Shown piece by piece: positions 16,289 through 24,609 of a DNA stretch of 64,000 nt. Every line of letters starts with the position of its first letter. Position 1 is the stretch's first letter. The position numbers and the translations under genes were made by a program. Location of the stretch: contig CAZJVS010000020.1 in assembly GCA_964549445.1 (NCBI GenBank), positions 19,054 through 83,053 on the forward strand, given 5' to 3'. The notes under the pieces are model-generated. The model was given only the letters and a program-made list of their open reading frames with translations. It was not told the DNA's origin and did not search any database. This stretch comes from SpSt-539 sp964549445. GTDB taxonomy: Bacteria > Planctomycetota > Phycisphaerae > UBA1845 > UTPLA1.

Positions 16289-18693
16289 AGTCCAAGAGAC
16301 GTCCCCCCATTACGAGCGCGTATGACCGGGAGTATGGAAACCGTCGGCCGCCCCTGCGGCGACCGGGCGGCGGAGCTTCGTCAGCGAACGAGCCGGCGGG
16401 TGGGTTCGCCGAGGGCATACTCGACGAAACGCCGGCGGCGGAGACACCCGGCGCTCCACAGCACGTGGAGCGCGAACCGATTGCGGCCGGCGGGAACGGC
16501 GCGGCGGCGGAGACCGCGGCCGACGGTCCGGCGGCAGTTGGAGAAGATGGACAGCCGCTGCGGCGGCGACGGCGGCGCGGGCGGCGCGGCGGCCGGCGGC
16601 ATCGGCGACGCGACCAGCGCGGCATCGAACCGGCGGCCGAGGCATCGGCCGAGTCGGTCGAGCAGGTGGAAGACCAGGACGAATCGGATGAGTTGGGCGT
16701 CGAGCAGCCGCAGACGCCGGTCCGCAACGACGACCGAAGCTATCGCTCGACGCCGGCGTCCGTGGATGAGGCCACGATTACCGAACCCGCGCCGATTGAA
16801 GGCGGGCGTCCGCCGGATGCGTTCGGCGAAGCGGCGGCGGAAACCGGCGGCGTGCGCGGCCGGCGGCGGCGCGGTCGACGCGGCGGTCGCGGACGGCGAC
16901 GGGCGGGCGATGCGCCGACAGCCCCACCGACCGCGGCCGAGGCGCGGCGCGAGTATCGCGACGATGAGTCGACGGAAGTCGATGTTGAGGCGCCGCGCGA
17001 GGCGGAGGTCGTTGACGTCGACGAGGAGCTCGAGGCCGAAGTGGTCGGCCGCGCGGTCGTGCGGACGATCGTCGATCCGCATCGCTCGGTCGTGCGCGAA
17101 GGCCGCGAGATGCTTATCAACGTCGCCGATGCCGACGAATGCCGCATCGCGATGCTCTCAAACGGCCGGCTCGACGAGCTGGACATGGAGCGGGTGTCGG
17201 CGGCGTCCCACGTTGGCAACATTTACAAGGGCCGTGTGACCAACGTCGAGCCGTCGATCCAGGCGGCGTTTGTCGATTTCGGCCTCACGACCCAGGGCTT
17301 CCTGCACATCAGCGATCTGCACCCCAAGTATTTCCCGGACGGCGATGCGGAGACCGAGCGCGTTGGCCGCAAGACGCCGCGCCGCGAACGCCCGCCGATT
17401 CAGCGCTGCCTGCGTCGCGGCCAGGAAGTCATCGTCCAGATCACCAAGGAAGGCATCGGCACCAAGGGCCCGACGCTGACCACCTACATCAGCGTCCCCG
17501 GCCGCTTCCTCGTCATGATGCCCGACATGAACGAGCTGGGTGTCTCGCGCAAGATCGAGGACGAGGAAACCCGCCGCACCCTGCGGGAGATGCTGAGCCA
17601 GCTCTCCCTGCCGCCCAACATGGGCTTCATCATGCGTACGGCCGCCATCGACCGCACGAAGCGCGACCTGCAGCGCGATCTGACGTACCTGCTGCGACTG
17701 TGGAAGTCCGTCGAGGAGCGGATTCGGGCGGAGCGGGCCCCCTGCGTGCTCTACCAGGAGTCCGACCTGGTCATCCGCACGATTCGCGACGTCTTCGACT
17801 CGGACGTGAAGCGCATCTTGTGCGACCACGCCCCCACCGCCGAGCGGATCGCCGACTTCCTCTCGATCGCGTCGCCGAAGAGCCGCGACTGCATCTTCCT
17901 CTACAACGGCCGCGAGCCGCTTTTTCACTTGTTCAACATCGAGGCCGAGATCGAGAAGCTGCACTCGAAGAACGTCCCGCTCCAGTGCGGCGGCTCACTG
18001 GTGATCGAGTCAACCGAGGCTCTGGTGGCGATCGACGTCAACTCCGGCCGCTTCCGCGTGCCCGACGATCCCGAAGAAACCGCTCGCCGCGTCAACCTCG
18101 AGGCGGCCGAGGAAATCGCCCGGCACCTGCGACTGCGCGACCTGGGCGGGCTGATCATCTGCGACTTCATCGACATGCGGTTCGAGAAGAACAAGCGGAT
18201 GGTCGAGAAGCGGCTCCGCGACTCGCTCAAGGACCACAAGGAGCGGGCCAAGATCCTCAAGATGTCGCAGTTCGGCATCATCGAGATGACCCGCCAGCGG
18301 CAGCGGCCCTCGATCAGCCGGTCGGTCTACCAGGACTGCCCGCGCTGCCGGGGAACCGGCATGGTCAAGACGCCGGAATCGGTGACGCTGGACGTGATGC
18401 GGGCGATCCAGGTGGCCTCGGGAATGGACAACGTGGCGATCATCGATGTGCAACTGAGCACAGCCGTTGCAAACCACCTGCTCAATCGCAAGCGCCGCAT
18501 CCTGACGGATATTGAACACGACACTCGGCGGACGATATTGATCCGGGGGGTCGAGGGTTTCGCCGTGGACGAAGTCCGCTACAGTTGCACCGATCGGCGC
18601 GGTCGGGAGATTCCATTCTCCGATGTACATTCGGTGCAGCCCGCCGCGGGACCTGGAAGCGCCGGCGCGCGGCCGGGCAGCAACCGCGGCTAA
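16285..18693 (+). CDS. rne: Rne/Rng-family ribonuclease with long arginine-rich N-terminal extension
   Basis: 802 residues from a GTG at 16285 that overlaps the previous stop. The catalytic core occupies the C-terminal two thirds: S1 domain (GNIYKGRVTNVEPSIQAAFVDFG), 5'-sensor and DNase I-like part with the two Mg-binding aspartates (AIDVNSG, Asp about 584; ICDFIDMR, Asp about 627), then the zinc link CPRCRG at 685-690. The first about 265 residues form an acidic and arginine-rich disordered extension with two arginine blocks near 93-112 and 191-208. It is thus an RNase E/G in which the RNA-binding tail is at the N-terminus, not the C-terminus as in E. coli RNase E. Symbol rne or rng cannot be decided. 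Confidence 0.93.
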   Translation: MKSKRRPPITSAYDREYGNRRPPLRRPGGGASSANEPAGGFAEGILDETPAAETPGAPQHVEREPIAAGGNGAAAETAADGPAAVGEDGQPLRRRRRRGRRGGRRHRRRDQRGIEPAAEASAESVEQVEDQDESDELGVEQPQTPVRNDDRSYRSTPASVDEATITEPAPIEGGRPPDAFGEAAAETGGVRGRRRRGRRGGRGRRRAGDAPTAPPTAAEARREYRDDESTEVDVEAPREAEVVDVDEELEAEVVGRAVVRTIVDPHRSVVREGREMLINVADADECRIAMLSNGRLDELDMERVSAASHVGNIYKGRVTNVEPSIQAAFVDFGLTTQGFLHISDLHPKYFPDGDAETERVGRKTPRRERPPIQRCLRRGQEVIVQITKEGIGTKGPTLTTYISVPGRFLVMMPDMNELGVSRKIEDEETRRTLREMLSQLSLPPNMGFIMRTAAIDRTKRDLQRDLTYLLRLWKSVEERIRAERAPCVLYQESDLVIRTIRDVFDSDVKRILCDHAPTAERIADFLSIASPKSRDCIFLYNGREPLFHLFNIEAEIEKLHSKNVPLQCGGSLVIESTEALVAIDVNSGRFRVPDDPEETARRVNLEAAEEIARHLRLRDLGGLIICDFIDMRFEKNKRMVEKRLRDSLKDHKERAKILKMSQFGIIEMTRQRQRPSISRSVYQDCPRCRGTGMVKTPESVTLDVMRAIQVASGMDNVAIIDVQLSTAVANHLLNRKRRILTDIEHDTRRTILIRGVEGFAVDEVRYSCTDRRGREIPFSDVHSVQPAAGPGSAGARPGSNRG

Positions 18694-18726
18694 GAGCTCC
18701 TAGGACGATCAGGAAAGGGTTGTTGG

Positions 18727-19194
18727 ATGCAGTGGAAGTGGTGCGTACAGGCGCGTCGGCCCTCGGCCCGCGGACGATGGGTTTGGCTCTTCGGCCTGAT
18801 GACGCTGGCGAGCGGCTGCGCGGCACGGTGGGACCTGAATTACGACTACGGCGTGGAGCGGGCGAAGAAGATCAACCTGCCGCTGCTGCTTTACTTCAAG
18901 GACTGGAGTTCGCCCGAGCATCGCAACATGGTCGTCAGTGTCTTCGAGAACTCGACCGTCGCGAAAGAACTCAACCAGTCAGTGAACATCGAGCTGCTCT
19001 ACAACTGGGGCCCGCCGGCCAAGCGCTACAACACGACACAGACCCCGGGAGTGTTCGTCTTCTGCCGCCCGGACGGGACCGAGGTCGACCGGCTGGTGGT
19101 GGGCAAGGAGACGATCACGCCGCAGCGATTCGCGGAGTGGTTGCGGGACTGCCGGGCGAAAATAAAGGGCACGGCCACGCAGCCCGCGGGCTGA
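18727..19194 (+). CDS. Thioredoxin-fold lipoprotein without catalytic cysteines
   Basis: 155 residues. A signal peptide (RWVWLFGLMTLASGCAARW) ends in a lipobox LASGC, predicting a lipid-anchored protein. The mature part shows a thioredoxin-like pattern: YGVERAKKINLPLLLYFKDWSSPEH, then FVFCRPDGTEVDRLVVGK. At the position of the CxxC motif it reads WSSPEH, so redox activity is unlikely. It follows rne by 33 bases on the same strand and may be co-transcribed. Function unknown; the family is often used as a periplasmic chaperone or binding fold. Confidence 0.7.
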   Translation: MQWKWCVQARRPSARGRWVWLFGLMTLASGCAARWDLNYDYGVERAKKINLPLLLYFKDWSSPEHRNMVVSVFENSTVAKELNQSVNIELLYNWGPPAKRYNTTQTPGVFVFCRPDGTEVDRLVVGKETITPQRFAEWLRDCRAKIKGTATQPAG

Positions 19195-19209
19195 GCCGCC
19201 GCCGCGTGC

Positions 19210-19656
19210 TCAGCGTTCGACGTGAACCTTCAGCGTGAAGCGACGCGCCGGCGGGCCGGACTTCTCCCAGGGGCGTTCGTAGACATACTCGACGGCGGCA
19301 TCGCCGGGCTGGGCCGCGCGGAGTGTGAACACCTCCCACGTAGCGCCGCCCATGCGAATGTCCTCCGCGGCTTCCGTGTCGGTGCGGTGCCCTTGTTCGC
19401 GAACGATGCCGCTCGCATCTGTGCCCGACTCCAGCCGCCACGAATAGCCCGTCCCCGCCTGCGAGCGGAGCCGCACCTCGATCGTTTGGGCAACCTTCAG
19501 CGCCGCCGACTGCTGCTCCGTCGGTCCAACTCCGCCGGAGATCACGCGCGGCGGCGTCTCGGCCGGGCTGATGTGCTGCGAGCACGCGGCAAGCGCCAGA
19601 GAAAGTAGGATTGTCACCGAAACCCGAACGGCGGCTGGTCGGCGTGTGGAGTTCAT
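19210..19656 (-). CDS. Chagasin-type (I42) cysteine protease inhibitor, lipoprotein
   Basis: 148 residues with signal peptide and lipobox (ILLSLALAACSQ). The mature domain has the chagasin/amoebiapain inhibitor pattern: QTIEVRLRSQAGTGYSWRLE (the conserved NPTTGY/W-type loop, here AGTGYSW), a middle loop with GGATWEVFTLRAAQPGDA and the last loop PWE in YERPWEKSGPP. These three loops normally plug the active site of papain-like proteases. As a lipoprotein it would act in the periplasm or at the surface. It is tail-to-tail with the thioredoxin-fold gene and divergent from the hydrolase gene at 19712. Confidence 0.85.
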   Translation of the reverse strand: MNSTRRPAAVRVSVTILLSLALAACSQHISPAETPPRVISGGVGPTEQQSAALKVAQTIEVRLRSQAGTGYSWRLESGTDASGIVREQGHRTDTEAAEDIRMGGATWEVFTLRAAQPGDAAVEYVYERPWEKSGPPARRFTLKVHVER

Positions 19657-19711
19657 GTGCGGAGTTTACCGCCATCGATTCCCGCGAGCGACGTTCTGCT
19701 ACTATGTCATC

Positions 19712-20773
19712 ATGCAATCGAAACGAATACCCGCGAACATCGCCCTCGCCCTCGTAGCGATCCTCGCCATCCCGCTCGGCTCACTCCACGCCGACGAGAA
19801 GAAGCCCGCGTCATGGAAATCCCGCTTTGAGACTGCCCTCGCGAAGGCCCACGAAGCCGAAGAATCGAAAAACTGGGAGGGCGCCGTCGCCGCCTACACC
19901 CGCGTCCTCGAACTCGTGCCGCACGAGATTACGTCGCTCTTCGCCCGGGCCCGTGCAAACGCACAACTTCGCCGCATGGATGACGCACTCAAGGACCTGA
20001 CCGAGGCCGTCGACAACGGCTGGAACGACGTCGACCCGCTCCTCAAGAATGAAGCGTTCGCCTCACTTCGCGACGACCCGCGCTTCAAGGCCATCGTCGA
20101 GGACGCCCGCAAGGCCGACGCCGAGCGGCTGGCGATCTACGTGCCTTCAAATGTCGACTGCAAGCAGCCGCGCCCGCTCATCGTCGCCTTCCACGGCCGC
20201 GGCGAGAACCAGCGCTGCTTCCTCAACACCTGGAAGGCCGCCGCCGAACGGCTGGGCGCGATCGTCGTCGCTCCGCGCGGCGTCCGCCCCGGCGGAAACA
20301 AGTTGACCAACGTGTGGGAACAGCCGCGGGCGGCCAGGGGCAACGACATCGATCTCGCCGCGTGCCGAAAGATCACCGACGAAGCCATCGCCGCCGCCCG
20401 CGCCAAGTGCAAGATTGACGAAAAGCAGATCGTCCTCGCCGGCTACTCGCAGGGCGGCGCCGTCGCCCTCGCATTGCTGGCGGATGAGCCCGCGCGCTAC
20501 GCCGGCGCGTTCGTCGCCGCCTCGCTATACAAGTCCCCCGGCCTCGACGCCTGGCGGCAGGCCCAGAAGCAGCACGGCCTCCGCGTCTACCTGCTCTGCG
20601 GCGAAATCGACCCGCTGGCGCCCCACAGCCGCGAGGCCGCCGACGATATCCGCAAGGCCGGCGGCCTGGCCCTGCTCATCGTCGAGCCCGGCGTCGGCCA
20701 CGAGCCCCCCGAAAACTACGAAGACAAGCAGTTCGAGGGCGTGCGAGTCATCCTCAACCAGACCATCGACTAG
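19712..20773 (+). CDS. Secreted alpha/beta hydrolase with N-terminal TPR-like repeats
   Basis: 353 residues from ATG 19712, which gives a clear signal peptide (IPANIALALVAILAIPLGSLHA). Residues about 30-125 form TPR-like helices (AHEAEESKNWEGAVAAYTRVLELVP and ARANAQLRRMDDALKDLTEAVD). The C-terminal domain is an alpha/beta hydrolase related to PHB depolymerase/phospholipase esterases: FHGRGENQRCF oxyanion region, catalytic serine in LAGYSQGGAVAL, aspartate in CGEIDPLAP and histidine in GVGHEPPEN. The catalytic triad is complete. Substrate unknown. It is divergent from the chagasin-like gene. Confidence 0.82.
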   Translation: MQSKRIPANIALALVAILAIPLGSLHADEKKPASWKSRFETALAKAHEAEESKNWEGAVAAYTRVLELVPHEITSLFARARANAQLRRMDDALKDLTEAVDNGWNDVDPLLKNEAFASLRDDPRFKAIVEDARKADAERLAIYVPSNVDCKQPRPLIVAFHGRGENQRCFLNTWKAAAERLGAIVVAPRGVRPGGNKLTNVWEQPRAARGNDIDLAACRKITDEAIAAARAKCKIDEKQIVLAGYSQGGAVALALLADEPARYAGAFVAASLYKSPGLDAWRQAQKQHGLRVYLLCGEIDPLAPHSREAADDIRKAGGLALLIVEPGVGHEPPENYEDKQFEGVRVILNQTID

Positions 20774-20812
20774 CCAACGCCATGAGCGGCCCCGTTGCGA
20801 GGAAGCCGAGCG

Positions 20813-21211
20813 ATGACACGACTGACGAAAGCACGCGACGCGGTTGAGGCATGGCTTATCGTCGGAATGCTGGCCGATCATGGCATTCGCGCATCGTCGC
20901 AGGGCGAGCCGTTGGCATCGGCGGTAGGCGAGATTCCGTTCATCGAAGCTGCGGCTCCAACCATCTGGGTCGAGTTCGAGGCAGACGTTGCGCGAGCCCT
21001 CGAACTGGTCGAAGCGTCAAGGCAGCGCGTCAACCCAACCGAATGCGACCGCTGCGGCTACAAGCTCCACGGGTTCAGCGAGCCCCGCTGTCCCGAATGC
21101 GGCTGGGAGTTCCGCGTAACAGAAAGCTGGACCTGCCCCGGCTGCGGGGAAGAGATTGAAGGACAATTCACCGAATGCTGGAACTGCGCAACGGTGCGGC
21201 CTGCGATATGA
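20813..21211 (+). CDS. DUF2007-like protein with two zinc ribbons
   Basis: 132 residues from ATG 20813 (AGGAAG lies 12-16 bases upstream). The N-terminal half, KARDAVEAWLIVGMLADHGIRASSQGEP, followed by IWVEFEADVARALELV, matches the DUF2007 'putative signal-transducing' domain. The C-terminal half has two ribbons, CDRCGYKLHGFSEPRCPECGW and CPGCGEEIEGQFTECWNC (both shorter than shown in full). The GYxLxGxxxxRCPECG form is a frequent planctomycete signature. Its stop overlaps the next start (ATGA). It is probably cytosolic; role unknown. Confidence 0.72.
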   Translation: MTRLTKARDAVEAWLIVGMLADHGIRASSQGEPLASAVGEIPFIEAAAPTIWVEFEADVARALELVEASRQRVNPTECDRCGYKLHGFSEPRCPECGWEFRVTESWTCPGCGEEIEGQFTECWNCATVRPAI

Positions 21212-21669
21212 ATCACCACGCTCGCAAACACGTTTTGCACCTGCTCCTATGCGGCATCAGCGTGCACTGTTGCGCCTGCACAAAACCTCGAAGCGCATCA
21301 GAACCGGACCCCCCGCCGCCCTCGCCGCCGCCAAAGACCTATCCCGCAAACGCCGAAGTATGCACCGTCGTCCGCGATCTGCTGGTGAGCGCCCAGGCCG
21401 ACCTGATTCGCAACTCCGAGGACTTCTCGGTACGGCGCTCGAACGAAGAGCAGGTCTTCATTCGCATGGGGACCGCCGACGAAATCCGGAAATCCCCAAA
21501 CCGCCGCAGGTACGGCCTGTTCGGCAAGATCGTCTGGGGCCGCGTCGAAATGGACTGCATCCAGGGCCGCATCTCAAACATCGTCTTTCACGAAGGCGCC
21601 CCGCACTTCCCGCCAATGGGCCGCTGCGAATTCGCGGAGCTGGGGAGCGCGGCAAATATTGCCAATTAG
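21208..21669 (+). CDS. Small putative lipoprotein, unknown function
   Basis: About 153 residues from ATG 21208, which overlaps the previous stop by 4 bases. A hydrophobic leader (VLHLLLCGISVHCCAC) with cysteine suggests a lipoprotein or secreted protein, followed by a proline-rich linker (PDPPPPSPPPKTYP). The folded part is about 90 residues and shows no family I recognise (TADEIRKSPNRRRYGLFGKI, then MDCIQGRISNIVFHEG). Another, longer frame overlaps this region on the same strand but reads as arginine-rich shadow. I keep this one because its start is coupled to the preceding gene and it has a signal-like N-terminus. Confidence 0.55.
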   Translation: MNHHARKHVLHLLLCGISVHCCACTKPRSASEPDPPPPSPPPKTYPANAEVCTVVRDLLVSAQADLIRNSEDFSVRRSNEEQVFIRMGTADEIRKSPNRRRYGLFGKIVWGRVEMDCIQGRISNIVFHEGAPHFPPMGRCEFAELGSAANIAN

Positions 21670-21875
21670 GATGCGTCTTTCAGGATTCCGCGCTTCTGGT
21701 GGGCACTGATCGGGTGGATGAACGCGCTGATGGCGACCGGCGGCGGTGGCCGAATCCTCAGGACGCAACGGTCGTGGCGTTTTTTCCTGCATGTGGGGGA
21801 GAGGAAGTATGGATGCGGGCTCGCAGCGTTCGGAGCGGCCAAGTCGTGAAGCGGCCGGAAAAGAGGATGTCCCCT

Positions 21876-22844
21876 ATGATTTGGAAGCGAGGAGATCAAG
21901 TGGGTGCGAGCCACCTGAATCGTTCCAGCACCGGACGGAAACAGGCTGTGCTGTTCTTCGCGACGGCAGTGGTAACTGTGGTCGTCGGGGCGGTGCTCTT
22001 GCACGGTGCCATCCCGACCGCATCGCCGGAGTATATCAGCGAAATCAGGCGGCTGGGGGATCGAGCGAATAGTCCGCTGCGCGAAGCATGGTTTCCGGCG
22101 GCCGAACGGCTTGGCGAATTGGCAGCCATGAACGTCGCGAGTCGCGCGCAGGTCTGGGAACTGGCTCGCGTGAACACGCTGGGCATGAAGTTCGTCGAGG
22201 TTCCCGCGGGCGCGTTCTACTTCCGTCCAAGCGGGAGCCGGCTCGGCATGCGTCGCTGGACCAAGGTCGAGAGGCCTTTCTATATCTGCGTGACGGAAAC
22301 AACAAATACGCAATACACAACCCTGACGCCAGCGTTCAAGCCAGATCCCAAGTACTCTCCCGATCCCGACTCGCCCGCGGTCAACATCGATTGGGACGAG
22401 GCCGTTGAATTCTGCGAGCGCCTTTCTCGGCGCGAAGGCGTTACCTATCGCCTGCCGACGGAGGTCGAATGGGAATACGCCTGCAAGGCAGGAACGGGGA
22501 AGCGGTGGTGTTTCGGCCAGTCGTCCGGGCTGCTGGCGGACTACGTATGGAACGATCGCGGGCTGGGCCGCGCCCAGCGCGTTGCGCTGCTCAAACCCAA
22601 CGCGTGGGGGATTTTTGACATGCATGGCAATGTTGGAGAATTTGCCTTGGAGTCGCCCCACGACGAGAAACCCAATCCGAGACCAATGATACGCGGTGGA
22701 ACCTGGCATTCCGCCCGATACGCATGCTCGTGCACAGTACGAAACCCTCGTCCCATTTTCCGAAGGGTCCCGTTCTCCTCGGACATTTCCTGGACTAGCG
22801 AAGTGGGATTCCGAGTCGTTCGCGAATTGGGCAAGGTCGAATAG
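21876..22844 (+). CDS. SUMF1/FGE-like (sulfatase-modifying-factor) domain membrane protein
   Basis: 322 residues from ATG 21876, with AGAGG about 9 bases upstream. The frame is open further back but that part is arginine-rich and unlike a protein. One membrane span at residues about 22-44 precedes a formylglycine-generating-enzyme-like domain from about residue 104: MKFVEVPAGAFYF, CVTETTNTQYT, YRLPTEVEWEYACKAG, WGIFDMHGNVGEF and IRGGTWHSARYACSC. The fold and its calcium-site motifs are there. The cysteine positions used by true FGE are not clearly conserved, so it may be one of the many fold members with other roles. No sulfatase gene is adjacent. Confidence 0.82.
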   Translation: MIWKRGDQVGASHLNRSSTGRKQAVLFFATAVVTVVVGAVLLHGAIPTASPEYISEIRRLGDRANSPLREAWFPAAERLGELAAMNVASRAQVWELARVNTLGMKFVEVPAGAFYFRPSGSRLGMRRWTKVERPFYICVTETTNTQYTTLTPAFKPDPKYSPDPDSPAVNIDWDEAVEFCERLSRREGVTYRLPTEVEWEYACKAGTGKRWCFGQSSGLLADYVWNDRGLGRAQRVALLKPNAWGIFDMHGNVGEFALESPHDEKPNPRPMIRGGTWHSARYACSCTVRNPRPIFRRVPFSSDISWTSEVGFRVVRELGKVE

Positions 22845-22856
22845 GGCACATCTTGC

Positions 22857-23288
22857 TTACCCGGCTCCTTCGGATCTCACGATTGGATTTGGAACGGGTT
22901 TGCCGCATTCGGGACACTGGCCTGAAGTATTCAGCGTCAGGTTGTAGCCGCAATGCTCGCATTCGTTCTCGTCGAGCGGCTTGTCATCGCGTGGACGTCC
23001 CGCCATGTACAGCACGATCGCGAGCGGAAAACCCGTCACAAACAACACCAGGCTGCCACAGCCGGACAACAAGGCCGCCTGTCCGCTACTCGTGAAGTAG
23101 ACACCGAAGTACGAAGTCGCCGTGATTGCGTAGTACACACCGGTTGCGATAAGGGCGTCGCGTGGTGGCGCTCCGTTTCTGTGCCAGATCAGTACGCAAG
23201 AAAGCGCCGGCATAGACGCCGCCACAAGGATGAGTATCCCGAACCAATCCGGAATGACGTCAGACAGTTGATGGACGATCGGAGGCAC
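22857..23288 (-). CDS. Three-span membrane protein with zinc ribbon, unknown function
   Basis: 143 residues from a GTG at 23288, preceded by AGGA 9-12 bases away. Hydrophobic segments lie at residues about 12-34 (WFGILILVAASMPALSCVLI), 45-64 and 71-92, then a basic stretch, and the C-terminus is a zinc ribbon CEHCGYNLTLNTSGQCPECG. The CxxCGYxL...CPECG form is the same as in the 20.8 kb gene and is typical for planctomycete proteins. It is convergent with the SUMF1-like gene, ending 13 bases away. Function unknown. Confidence 0.7.
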   Translation of the reverse strand: MPPIVHQLSDVIPDWFGILILVAASMPALSCVLIWHRNGAPPRDALIATGVYYAITATSYFGVYFTSSGQAALLSGCGSLVLFVTGFPLAIVLYMAGRPRDDKPLDENECEHCGYNLTLNTSGQCPECGKPVPNPIVRSEGAG

Positions 23289-23380
23289 GGTCTGCGTTCC
23301 TGCTCAGCATGCAGACATGCTACATGGGAATCGCGACATTTGCCGTGGCAGCCGCGGAATGAGGCCGACTTGCGTGCGTG

Positions 23381-24232
23381 CTACTTGTGTCCGTTCGTCG
23401 GGGCAGCGTGCTGCGCGACCCGGTTAAAGCAAATCTCCAACCGATCCTTCACCAGCGTCATGTTTTCCGGCCGCTCCGTCCGCTCCGGCTGCAGGCAGTC
23501 CTCGATCAGCTTCATCAGCGGCGGGTCCAGCGCCACTTCCTCGCCCTGATGGTGCCACGTCCGCCGCTCCAGCGAAATCCGCCCGCCGCGCCGCACGCTC
23601 GTCGCGTTCAGCTCCGTCTGGGCCGGCTTGCCGAGGAAAATCAGGTGCAGCATCGCCCCGAAGCCGAACACGTCCGTCCGCCCGTCGAGCGGCTCGCAGT
23701 TGACCTGCTCCGGCGCGATGAAGTCGGCCGTCCCCTGAATCCGCTGCTTGGTATGCCGCACCGGGCAGCTCTGCCCGAAGTCGATCAGCGTCGGCCGACC
23801 GTTCGCCGCGCACAGCACGTTCTGCGGCTTGAGGTCGGCGTGAACGAAGCTGCGGCTGTGCAGGTCGGCCAGCCCATCCGCCACGTGCCAGAACACCTTC
23901 AGGATGTTCCCGGGCGTCGCCGAGTCCGCCCACTGGTCCAGCGGTATGCCGTCAATGTATTGCAGAAAGATATGGGCCTCGACCGGCCGGAACATCTTCT
24001 TCACCACCTGGAAGTCGATCGATTTCCGCAGGACGCGGTGCTCGTTGTGCTGGCCGACGTCGAACTCGTTCTTCATCTGGCGCATCTGCGACTCGAAGTT
24101 CGGCGCGGCCGCCAGAACCGACTTGCGGCAGATCAGCTCCTGCGACGCGAGATTGCGAATGAGCGTGACGCGCGTGTTGGCGCCCTGCCCCAGCTCGCGA
24201 ACGGTGACGATGTCGTCGGCGGTACTGGCCAT
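23381..24232 (-). CDS. Hanks-type Ser/Thr protein kinase, cytosolic
   Basis: 283 residues containing only a kinase domain. It has the glycine loop LGQGANTRV, a catalytic-lysine candidate in LICRKSVL, the catalytic loop HADLKPQN, the metal-binding DFG in LIDFGQS, and the APE-like motif in ADFIAPEQVN. The catalytic loop reads HAD instead of HRD, so it is not an RD kinase and may not need activation-loop phosphorylation. Helix alphaG and the C-lobe are present. No sensor, PASTA or membrane segment is fused. A perfect 14-bp hairpin lies 28 bases before its start (separate entry). Substrate unknown. Confidence 0.9.
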   Translation of the reverse strand: MASTADDIVTVRELGQGANTRVTLIRNLASQELICRKSVLAAAPNFESQMRQMKNEFDVGQHNEHRVLRKSIDFQVVKKMFRPVEAHIFLQYIDGIPLDQWADSATPGNILKVFWHVADGLADLHSRSFVHADLKPQNVLCAANGRPTLIDFGQSCPVRHTKQRIQGTADFIAPEQVNCEPLDGRTDVFGFGAMLHLIFLGKPAQTELNATSVRRGGRISLERRTWHHQGEEVALDPPLMKLIEDCLQPERTERPENMTLVKDRLEICFNRVAQHAAPTNGHK

Positions 24233-24609
24233 ATATTCTTACTGTAGGCACGAATGAGTAGCCGCCGGCACGAATATCGTGCCGGCGGCTGATCAGAGGC
24301 GCAGCTCTACCTGCCAGGCCCCACGATGGCAATCTCGCTGCGGACACACCAAACGCGGTGTTCCGACTGAATGCGGAGCCCACTAAACCAACCGGCGATG
24401 GAGTTGCGGGCCGACGTGACAATAAGAATGAATATGGCGAATCCGGTCGGCTGCCTCAAACCCGTCGGGGTCGGTGCGGGATCCTCCGTTATTGACGCAA
24501 CTTCCCGATGCGTCGGACTCTAAATGGTACGATGCGACCACGTGTCGGGCGACCAGAGATTTGGTTATCTGGACGGCGGGAAATCACCTAGAACCGCCAT
24601 CTAGCCGCG
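24233..24609. other. Intergenic region between kinase and YfiH genes
   Basis: About 377 bases with no gene I can support. It contains the perfect inverted repeat at 24260-24290 and otherwise ordinary mixed-composition DNA. Short open frames here lack start signals and protein-like sequence. Confidence 0.6.
24260..24290. repeat. Perfect 14-bp inverted repeat with 3-nt loop
   Basis: The arms AGCCGCCGGCACGA and TCGTGCCGGCGGCT are exact reverse complements separated by ATA. The stem is very GC-rich. No T-run follows on either side, so it is not a canonical terminator. It sits 28 bases upstream of the kinase start (minus strand), where it could be a regulatory hairpin or an operator; function not known. 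Confidence 0.75.

Noticed and set aside
17139..18515. 458-residue alternative frame within the RNase E/G gene
   Set aside because: It is an arginine- and alanine-rich shadow of a clearly conserved gene in another frame.
21156..22844. 562-residue frame from the zinc-ribbon gene into the SUMF1-like gene
   Set aside because: The N-terminal part is arginine-rich and overlaps a coupled small gene at 21208; the membrane span and ribosome site place the start at 21876.
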